Below are positions 1 through 5,179 of a DNA stretch of 5,797 nt, one piece after another. The first letter of the stretch is position 1. The number at the start of each line of letters is the position of its first letter. The stretch is from the NCBI GenBank assembly GCA_947494865.1, contig CANMAT010000293.1, positions 1 to 5,797 on the forward strand, given 5' to 3'. Below the pieces are notes generated by a model, which had not been told where the DNA came from, did not search any database, and saw only the letters and a list, made by a program, of their open reading frames with translations. Position numbers and translations under genes: made by a program. Origin of the DNA: Deltaproteobacteria bacterium. Its GTDB lineage: Bacteria > Myxococcota_A > Polyangia > Polyangiales > Ga0077539.

Positions 1-991
1 CACGGCCGTGCTGTCTCCGCCCGAGGTTCGCTCGCTGCTCGAGACGGTGCGCGCCCTCGCGCGCGACGGGGCCGCCGTGCTGCTCGTGTCGCACAAGCTC
101 GACGAGGTGTTCGCCGTCGCCGACGAGATCGTGGTGCTCCGCCGCGGCCGCGTGGTGCTCGCGAAGGCCACCGCCGACACGTCGCGCGCCGAGGTGGCCG
201 AGGCGGTCGTCGGGACGGCGCACGTCGCCGCCGCGAGCGCCGCGCGCGCCGCCCCCGACGGGCGCACCAGCTCACTGGAGCTCCATGAGGTTTGCGCCGA
301 TGGGCTCGGCCCGATCTCGCTGCGCGTCGCGCCGGGCGAGGTGCTCGGCGTGGCGGGCGTCGAGGGCAACGGGCAGCGCGCGCTCGCCGAGGTGATCGCT
401 GGGCTCGAGGCCGCCCGCGGGGGCCACGTGCGCGTGGGCGACGTCGACGTGGACTCCCTCGACGTGGCCGCGCGCCGCGCGCTCGGCGTGGGCTACGTGC
501 CCGAAGACCGCGAGGGCAGGGGGCTCGTGGGCGAGCTCTCCATCTCCGAGAACGTTCTCCTCGGAGACCCCGCCGTGGCGTCGCGCGAGGGGCGCTTCGA
601 CCGCGCCGAGGCCGAGCGGGCGGCGCGCGCCGTGATCGAGCGCTTCGGCGTGCGCCCGGCCGACCCGTGGGCGCGCGTGCGCGACCTCTCGGGCGGCAAC
701 CAGCAGAAGGTGCTCCTCGGCCGCGAGCTCGCGCGCTCGCTGAGGGTGCTCGTGGTGGCGCAGCCCACGCGCGGCGTCGACCTGGGCGCCTCGGCCGACA
801 TTCACGGCGCCCTGCTCGCGGCCCGCGACACGGGCGTCGCGGTGCTGCTGCTCTCGTCGGAGCTCGACGAGCTGCGGCGCCTCTCCGACCGCATCGTGGT
901 GATGCGCCGCGGCGCCATCGTGGGCGAGCTCTCGCCGTCCGAGGCCACCGACGCGCGCCTCGGGGACCTCATGGTAGGAGGCTCGCGATGA
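1..991 (+). CDS. Nucleoside/simple-sugar ABC importer, double ATPase subunit (5' truncated)
   Basis: ATP-hydrolysing subunit of a BmpA/NupABC (YufO-like) importer, acting on the cytoplasmic face of the inner membrane. The reading frame runs in from the left edge: its first residues TAVLSPPEV are the tail of the first domain's Walker B/D-loop (family DEPTAVLTPQE). The GTG at 8 is therefore an internal valine, not a start. The first domain's H-loop (LLVSHKLDEV) lies at about 77-106. A complete second ATPase domain follows from about 280: degenerate Walker A GVEGNGQR (356-379), GYVPEDREGRGL (485-520), signature LSGGNQQK (686-709) and Walker B/D-loop AQPTRGVD (758-781). In this domain the P-loop Lys is Gln, the Walker B Glu is Gln and the H-loop His is Ser (LLLSSELDEL). 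These substitutions are typical of the family's second domain and not a sign of decay. The TGA overlaps the next gene's ATG. Family is certain; the substrate (nucleoside versus sugar) is inferred from the permeases. Confidence 0.95.
   Translation, partial: TAVLSPPEVRSLLETVRALARDGAAVLLVSHKLDEVFAVADEIVVLRRGRVVLAKATADTSRAEVAEAVVGTAHVAAASAARAAPDGRTSSLELHEVCADGLGPISLRVAPGEVLGVAGVEGNGQRALAEVIAGLEAARGGHVRVGDVDVDSLDVAARRALGVGYVPEDREGRGLVGELSISENVLLGDPAVASREGRFDRAEAERAARAVIERFGVRPADPWARVRDLSGGNQQKVLLGRELARSLRVLVVAQPTRGVDLGASADIHGALLAARDTGVAVLLLSSELDELRRLSDRIVVMRRGAIVGELSPSEATDARLGDLMVGGSR
976..981 (+). promoter_or_regulatory. Ribosome binding site for the first permease
   Basis: A perfect AGGAGG lies 6 bases upstream of the ATG at 988, inside the last codons of the ATPase gene. 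It decides the start: the frame is open far upstream (to about 292), but that extension is an arginine-rich out-of-frame reading of the ATPase gene. Confidence 0.85.
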
Positions 992-2019
992 AGCCCCGCA
1001 CGCGCGCGCTCGAGGTCGTGCTCGCGGCCTCCGCCGTGCTCCTCACGCTCAACCTCGTGGTGTGGCTCGCGGGCGAGTCGCCGCGGCGCGTGCTCGCCCT
1101 CGCGATCACGGGCTCCGTGGGCAGCGCCTACGGCATCGCGCAGACGCTCGCCAAGGCCACCCCCCTCGTGTGGACGGGCGCCGCCGTCGCGTTCGCCCTG
1201 CGCGCGCGGCTGTTCAACATCGGCGCCGAGGGGCAGTGCATGGTCGGCGTGCTCGCCGCGGGCGTGGTCGGCGCGTGGCTCCCTGCGGGCGCGCCGTGGG
1301 CCCTCGCGGCGCCCGTCGCGCTGGCCGCTGCTGCCCTCGCGGGGGGCGCGCTCGGGGGCCTCGCAGGCTGGCTCCGCGCGCGCTTCGGCACCCACGAGGT
1401 GATCTCGACGCTCATGCTCAACGGCCTCGTCGCGGTGGCCACCACGTGGCTCTACTCGGGGCCGCTGCGCGTGGGCGCGCAGGTGCACACGCGGCCCGTC
1501 GCCGCGGGCGCGCTGCTCCCGCAGGCGGGCGACGCCGTCGCCGCCTTTCGCGGGAGCGCCCTCAACGCCTCGCTCCCGCTCGCGGTGGCCGCGGCCTTCG
1601 CGGCGCACTGGTACCTCTCGAACGCGCGCGGCGGCGTGGCCATCCGCGCGCTCGGCAGCGCCCCTCGCGCGGCCGAGGCGCTCGGCGTCGACACCCGCGG
1701 CGCGACGATCCGCGCGATGGCCGTGTCGGGCGCGCTCGCGGGCCTCGCGGGCAGTCACTACGTGCTCGGCGTCAAGGGCTACGCGGAGCAGGGGCTCGGC
1801 GCGGGCGTCGGGTTCACGGGCATCGCCGTGGCCCTCCTGGGGGCGGGCACGCCCTGGGGCATCGCGCTCGCGGCGCTGCTCTTCGGTGCCATGGCGCAGG
1901 GCGGCCTCGCGGTGAACGCGCTGGTGCCTAGCGACGCGCTCACGGTCGCGCAGGCCGCGGTGATCCTCGCGGTGGCGGCCCTCGGCGCGTCGTCCCTCGC
2001 CACGCGGGAGGCGGCATGA
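988..2019 (+). CDS. ABC importer permease, NupB/YufP-like (BPD_transp_2 family)
   Basis: Inner-membrane permease of 343 residues, one half of the translocation channel of a nucleoside/simple-sugar importer. It starts with MKPRTRALEV, a positively charged tip before the first membrane segment (about 9-29). Further hydrophobic segments lie near 48-70, 85-128, 136-157, 193-211, 241-262, 276-303 and 317-336. Family motifs are clear: LFNIGAEGQ (75-83), VISTLMLNGLV (138-148), GSAPRAAEALGV (223-234, the cytoplasmic loop expected to contact the ATPase) and GVGFTGIAVALLG (273-285). Length is normal for the family. It overlaps the ATPase gene by ATGA at 988-991 and the next permease by ATGA at 2016-2019, so the three products are probably made in coupled fashion. 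The ATG at 988 is chosen because of the AGGAGG 6 bases upstream and because the protein's hydrophobic character begins there. Transported substrate is not shown by the sequence. Confidence 0.94.
   Translation: MKPRTRALEVVLAASAVLLTLNLVVWLAGESPRRVLALAITGSVGSAYGIAQTLAKATPLVWTGAAVAFALRARLFNIGAEGQCMVGVLAAGVVGAWLPAGAPWALAAPVALAAAALAGGALGGLAGWLRARFGTHEVISTLMLNGLVAVATTWLYSGPLRVGAQVHTRPVAAGALLPQAGDAVAAFRGSALNASLPLAVAAAFAAHWYLSNARGGVAIRALGSAPRAAEALGVDTRGATIRAMAVSGALAGLAGSHYVLGVKGYAEQGLGAGVGFTGIAVALLGAGTPWGIALAALLFGAMAQGGLAVNALVPSDALTVAQAAVILAVAALGASSLATREAA
2006..2011 (+). promoter_or_regulatory. Ribosome binding site for the second permease
   Basis: GGGAGG lies 4 bases before the ATG at 2016. The spacing is slightly short. 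The in-frame GTG at 2025 (13 bases away) and ATG at 2028 (16 bases) are possible alternative starts that would drop only 3 or 4 residues. Confidence 0.65.
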
Positions 2020-2939
2020 ACGGCGTGATGGTCTTTCTCGCGCAGGTTCTCTCGGCGTCGCTCCCGCTGGGCCTCGCGGCCGTCGGGGGCGTGCTCTCGG
2101 AGCGCTCGGGCGTGGCCACCATTTCGCTCGAGGCGTACCTCCTCGGTGGCGCGTTCGGCGCCGCCGTGGCGGCCCTCGCGACGGGCTCCGCCGTGCTCGC
2201 CTCGCTCGCGGCGATGGCCACGGGCGCGGCCCTCGGCGCCGTGTTCGCCTTCTCGACGGTGCGCCTGCGCGCCCACGCCATCGTGGCCGGCGTCGCGGTC
2301 AACCTGCTCGCCGCGGCGGGCACGCGCGTGGCCCTCAAGGTGCTCTACGACTCGGCCTCCAACTCGCCGTCGCTGCCCCTCGCGCGCAGCGCGGCGAGCG
2401 CCTCGGTGGGCTGGTCGGCGCTGCGCGAGATGCTCTCGTCGCCGCCCCTCTGGATCGCGCCGTTGCTCGTCGCGGGCGCCCACCTCGCGCTTTCGAAATC
2501 GGTCTTCGGCCTCCGTGTCACCGCGTGCGGCGAGCACCCCGCCGCGGCGCGCTCGCTGGGCGTCCCCGTCGATCGCGTGCGGGCGCAGGCGCTCGTGCTG
2601 GGCGGCGCCGTCGCGGCCCTCGGCGGCGCGCAGCTCACCCTGCACCAGCGCGAGTTCGTGGCGTACATGTCCGGGGGCCGCGGGTTCCTCGCGCTCGCCG
2701 CCGTGATCCTCGGGCGCTGGCAACCCGTGCGCGCGGTGGCGTGGGCGGCGGCGATCGGGGCGCTCTCGGCGCTCGAGTCGACGCTCGCAGGCGACGACAC
2801 CGTGGTGCCCGCCGCGGTGCAGGCGGTGCTCTCACCCGCGGCGTTTCGCGCCGTGGTGCAGGCGATGCCCTACGGCCTCACGCTGCTCGCGGTGATGGGA
2901 AGGTTCGGTCGCTCGCGCCCGCCCGCGGCCCTCGGCTGA
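2016..2939 (+). CDS. ABC importer permease, NupC/YufQ-like (BPD_transp_2 family)
   Basis: Second inner-membrane permease (307 residues), expected to pair with the preceding permease to form the channel. Motifs of the YufQ/NupC branch are present: GGVLSERSGVATISLEA (24-40; the family usually reads LSERSGVLNLGIEG), CGEHPAAARSLGV (171-183, the probable ATPase-coupling loop), MSGGRGFLALAAVILGRWQP (218-237) and a C-terminal QAMPYGLTLLAV (282-293). Hydrophobic segments fall near 7-25, 37-80, 87-107, 144-160, 188-207, 221-233, 240-256 and 281-295. Length matches the family. The unusual ATISLEA where NLGIEG is expected is a modest divergence in the first conserved motif. This is the last gene of the + strand operon in this window; no nucleoside-catabolism gene such as a deaminase or phosphorylase follows, and a convergent gene begins 26 bases later. 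Its stop codon falls in the loop of a possible hairpin. Confidence 0.94.
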   Translation: MNGVMVFLAQVLSASLPLGLAAVGGVLSERSGVATISLEAYLLGGAFGAAVAALATGSAVLASLAAMATGAALGAVFAFSTVRLRAHAIVAGVAVNLLAAAGTRVALKVLYDSASNSPSLPLARSAASASVGWSALREMLSSPPLWIAPLLVAGAHLALSKSVFGLRVTACGEHPAAARSLGVPVDRVRAQALVLGGAVAALGGAQLTLHQREFVAYMSGGRGFLALAAVILGRWQPVRAVAWAAAIGALSALESTLAGDDTVVPAAVQAVLSPAAFRAVVQAMPYGLTLLAVMGRFGRSRPPAALG

Positions 2940-2957
2940 CGCCGAAGGCTCACGGGC
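2921..2957. terminator. Possible bidirectional stem-loop between convergent genes
   Basis: GCCCTCGGC (2928-2936) pairs with GCCGAAGGC (2941-2949) across a 4-base loop, with a single C-A mismatch in nine pairs. An outer GCCCG (2921-2925) pairs with CGGGC (2953-2957) beyond a small internal loop. It sits at the 3' ends of both converging transcription units, in its entirety downstream of the - strand stop, and the permease stop codon lies in its loop. There is no run of T on either side, so a classical intrinsic terminator is not shown. In DNA this rich in G and C such hairpins also arise by chance. Confidence 0.35.
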
Positions 2958-2965
2958 GCTACGGG

Positions 2966-4180
2966 TCACATGCCCTGCACCGCGACGGCGCCGGTGAAGC
3001 TCACGTTCACATCGACGGTGGCCCGGAACTCGAGCGACGTAGACGCGGCGGCGATGGCCGCGCGGGCGATGCACGCGCTCGCGGTAGCGCTCACGTTGCC
3101 GGCGGCGTCGGCCGCACCCTGCACGCTCGACGCGAAGGCCGGAGCCGTCTCGGTGAGCAGCGTCTGGATGCGCTGCGCGTTGCCCACGAAGCTGGGGTAG
3201 TTGCGCTGCAGCGAGGCGATGAGCGTCTCGAGGCGCGCGCGCCCCGCGGGGTTGACCGATGCGCTCGCCGCGATGCCTACGCGGGCCTCGGTGCACGTCG
3301 CCTGGGCCTGCGCGCGGGCGCGGCACGCGGCCTGGCACTCGACGTCGCCCTCGACGGCCCACATGCCGTCGCAACGCACGTTCGAGGCGACGGAGCACGA
3401 CCCGCGGCACTGGCCCATGCACGAGCCCTGGCAGCCGGCGGTGCAGGTGCCCGAGCACGACCCCATGCAGTTGGCGGAGCAGCTCCCCGCGCAGGTGCCC
3501 ATGCAGGTGCCGATGCAGCGGCCGGTGCCGTCCATCTGCGAGCAGGTGCCCGTGCACTGGCCCGTGCAGGTGCCCATGCACTGGCCCGTGCAGGTGCCCG
3601 AACACTGGCCCGTGCAGCCGCCCGAGCAGCTCCCCGAGCAGGTGGCGTCGCAGGTGCCGTTGCAGTCGGCCACGACGGTGCCCGTACAGCGCGGGGTCAT
3701 CACCATGACCGAGCCCGTGCACTCGGCCACGCACTGCGCGCCGAAGTTGATGTCGACGCGGCACACCGGCGGCGAAACCTGAACGTCGAGGCGCGCGCCC
3801 GTCGGGAGGCCCGCTTGAATCACCGTGCGCACCTCGCGGATCACGCGGTTGCACACGGTGACCACGGGGAGCTCCCCGGCGGCGGCGGGCACGTAGTCGG
3901 CGCTGGTGAGGCCGAGGTCGGCGCCGATGGCGCGACAGCTCGCGAGCATGCCCGCGCCCACGTCGTCGACGGCGCGGTCGAGGTCGATGGTGGCCTGCAG
4001 AAAGGCCTGCACCTTGCGGGCGTCGGCGGTGGTGCCGAAGGTGGTGACGCGGCGGCCCTCGACGTCGAAGGTGGCCGTCGAACACAGCGGATCGGCGCCG
4101 AGGGAGCTGTTGTCGCCGCAGCTGTCGAGCGCGAGAAACGACACCGCCGCGACCGGCAGCAAGGCATGTGAAAAACGCAT
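2966..4180 (-). CDS. Exported cysteine-rich protein with two C-x-G-x tetrapeptide arrays, function unknown
   Basis: A 404-residue protein I cannot assign to a function. The N-terminus (MRFSHALLPVAAVSFLALDSC) has one Arg, a hydrophobic core at 6-18 and a Cys at 21. This resembles a lipoprotein signal (L-D-S-C), although Asp at -2 does not fit the usual lipobox. Residues 22-149 form a mixed domain with scattered Cys (33, 82, 110, 140). Residues 173-262 are a strict C-x3-C array: 11 Cys at 173-213, an 8-residue linker SQMDGTGR, then 11 Cys at 222-262. The middle residue of every triplet is Gly or Ala. The array has no aromatic residue and almost no charge. Residues 263-404 hold five more Cys (270, 282, 286, 296, 370), a predicted helical stretch (about 312-385) and a beta-like end. 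There are 35 Cys in all. The ATG at 4180 has GGGAGG 9 bases upstream. The gene lies 24 bases after the E1 beta stop, so it is probably read from the same transcript. The role could be structural, metal-binding or adhesive; the sequence does not decide. Confidence 0.85.
   Translation of the reverse strand: MRFSHALLPVAAVSFLALDSCGDNSSLGADPLCSTATFDVEGRRVTTFGTTADARKVQAFLQATIDLDRAVDDVGAGMLASCRAIGADLGLTSADYVPAAAGELPVVTVCNRVIREVRTVIQAGLPTGARLDVQVSPPVCRVDINFGAQCVAECTGSVMVMTPRCTGTVVADCNGTCDATCSGSCSGGCTGQCSGTCTGQCMGTCTGQCTGTCSQMDGTGRCIGTCMGTCAGSCSANCMGSCSGTCTAGCQGSCMGQCRGSCSVASNVRCDGMWAVEGDVECQAACRARAQAQATCTEARVGIAASASVNPAGRARLETLIASLQRNYPSFVGNAQRIQTLLTETAPAFASSVQGAADAAGNVSATASACIARAAIAAASTSLEFRATVDVNVSFTGAVAVQGM
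3395..3664 (-). repeat. Coding repeat array: 22 Cys codons at 12-base spacing in two blocks of 11
   Basis: Within the cysteine-rich gene, Cys codons recur every 12 bases from 3664 down to 3542 (11 codons). After a 24-base linker they recur from 3517 down to 3395 (11 codons). Nearly all are TGC; codon 193 (3602-3604) is TGT. Each unit encodes C-x-[G/A]-x, with triplets such as TGQ, SGT, MGT, TGT and QGS. Register is perfect inside each block. Confidence 0.93.
3545..3616 (-). repeat. Three near-identical 24-base tandem repeats
   Basis: Three consecutive 24-base units lie at 3593-3616, 3569-3592 and 3545-3568. They encode CTGQC followed by SGT, MGT or TGT (residues 189-212). Compared with the 3545-3568 unit, the 3569-3592 unit differs at one base and the 3593-3616 unit at two. 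This level of identity, higher than in the rest of the array, suggests recent expansion by slippage or unequal exchange. Confidence 0.85.
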
Positions 4181-4189
4181 CGTGAGAGA

Positions 4190-4195
4190 CCTCCC
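4190..4195 (-). promoter_or_regulatory. Ribosome binding site for the cysteine-rich protein
   Basis: On the - strand GGGAGG lies 9 bases before the ATG at 4180, within the 24-base gap after the E1 beta stop. It supports this start, which also gives a complete signal-peptide-like N-terminus. The gap is too short to hold a full promoter of its own; one inside E1 beta cannot be excluded. Confidence 0.75.
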
Positions 4196-4204
4196 GGTGA
4201 GGGA

Positions 4205-5179
4205 TCAGTATCGGGCGAGGCGTCGCACCGCGTCGAGGATCTTCGCCTTGCCGGGCAGGAGCTCCCGCTCGAGGTTCTTGTTGTAGGGCGAGGGTCTGTC
4301 CGGATATGCGACGCGCAGAATGGGGCCGTCGAGGTGCTCGAAGCAGAGGTCGGCGAGGCGCGCCACGAGCTCGGCGCCGTAGCCCGCCGTCGTGGTGGCC
4401 TCGTGCACTACAACAATCTTGCCGGTCTTCTTCGCCGCGGCGAACACGGTCTCTTCGTCGAGCGGAACGAGCGTGCGCAGGTCGACCACCGCCACGGACA
4501 CGCCGCTCTTCGCGGCCTCGGCCGCGGCGTCGAGGGCCTCGTACACCGTCCACCCCCAGGTGAGCACCGTCACGTCGCTGCCCTCGCGGGCGACGCGCGC
4601 GCGGCCGAGGGGCGTGGTGAGGTCGCCCTCGCCGAGGTCTTCCTTCTCGCGGCGGTAGAGCACCCGATGCTCGAGGTAGATCACCGGGTTGGGGTCGCGA
4701 ATCGCAGACTTCATGAGCCCGATCGCGTCGCGCGGCGTCGAGGGCGCCACCACCGCGAGGCCCGGCGTGTGGGCGAACCACGCCTCGGGCGACTGCGAGT
4801 GAAACGGCCCCGCGCCGACGCCGCCGCCGTAGGGCAGGCGCACCACGACGGGCACCTCGGCCTCCCAGCGGTAGTACGTCTTCGCGAGGTTGTTCACGAT
4901 CTGGTTGAAGCCGCACGACACGAAGTCGGCGAACTGCATCTCGACGACGGGGCGCTTGCCCGCGAGCGCCGCGCCCAGGGCGGCGCCGATGGCGCCCGAT
5001 TCGAAGAGCGGCGTGTTCACCACGCGAAGGCGCCCGAAGCGCTCGTAGAGCCCCTTGGTGGCCCTGAACGCGCCGCCGAAGCGGGCGATGTCTTGCCCCA
5101 TGAGAAAAACGGCCGCGTCGCGCTCCATCTCTTCGAGGAGGCCCCTGCGAATCGCGTCGATGTACGTCGTCTCAGCCAT
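4205..5179 (-). CDS. 2-oxo acid dehydrogenase E1 component, beta subunit (pyruvate/branched-chain type)
   Basis: Beta subunit (324 residues, normal length) of a thiamine-diphosphate-dependent alpha2beta2 E1. The E1 decarboxylates a 2-oxo acid and passes the acyl group to the lipoyl domain of E2 in the cytoplasm. Visible family blocks: NTPLFESGAIGAALG (55-69, E60 being the Glu expected to contact the thiamine aminopyrimidine), VVEMQFADF (78-86), PYGGGVGAGPFHSQSPEAWF (116-135, with the conserved His127), HTPGLAVVAPSTP (137-149), RDPNPVIYLEHRVLYR (161-176), and the C-terminal transketolase-like domain with VVDLRTLVPLDEETV (231-245) and VVHEATTTAGYGAEL (257-271). The ATG at 5179 is preceded by GAGGTG and overlaps the end of the alpha gene by 8 bases, implying coupled translation. 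The substrate (pyruvate, branched-chain 2-oxo acids or acetoin) cannot be settled from this sequence. No E2 gene follows. Confidence 0.95.
   Translation of the reverse strand: MAETTYIDAIRRGLLEEMERDAAVFLMGQDIARFGGAFRATKGLYERFGRLRVVNTPLFESGAIGAALGAALAGKRPVVEMQFADFVSCGFNQIVNNLAKTYYRWEAEVPVVVRLPYGGGVGAGPFHSQSPEAWFAHTPGLAVVAPSTPRDAIGLMKSAIRDPNPVIYLEHRVLYRREKEDLGEGDLTTPLGRARVAREGSDVTVLTWGWTVYEALDAAAEAAKSGVSVAVVDLRTLVPLDEETVFAAAKKTGKIVVVHEATTTAGYGAELVARLADLCFEHLDGPILRVAYPDRPSPYNKNLERELLPGKAKILDAVRRLARY

Noticed and set aside
292..987. N-terminal extension of the first permease frame back to 292
   Set aside because: It is an arginine-rich translation in another frame of the ATPase gene; the real start at 988 has a perfect ribosome binding site and begins the hydrophobic protein.
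802..1758. - strand frames of up to 318 codons opposite the ATPase and first permease
   Set aside because: Charged low-complexity translations lacking family motifs; they are mirror frames of well supported transporter genes.
3395..3664. CRISPR array or non-coding tandem repeat
   Set aside because: The 12-base period has no spacers, stays in codon register throughout and is fully explained by the C-x-G-x protein repeat.
3201..3782. 193-codon + strand frame with a VQVP-M/E-H-W-P style repeat opposite the Cys array
   Set aside because: The repeat is the antisense reading of the Cys-Gly codons; there is no good ribosome binding site, and the - strand product has a signal-like start and flanking domains.
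2525..4171. 548-codon open frame on the + strand across the permease end and the Cys-rich gene
   Set aside because: Low-complexity Arg/Ala/Gly/His translation with no family motifs; stop-free frames are common in DNA this rich in G and C, and it opposes two better supported genes.
2832..4916. 694-codon open frame on the - strand
   Set aside because: Arg/His-rich shadow that crosses the stop of E1 beta and the start of the Cys-rich gene in a different frame; no recognisable domain.
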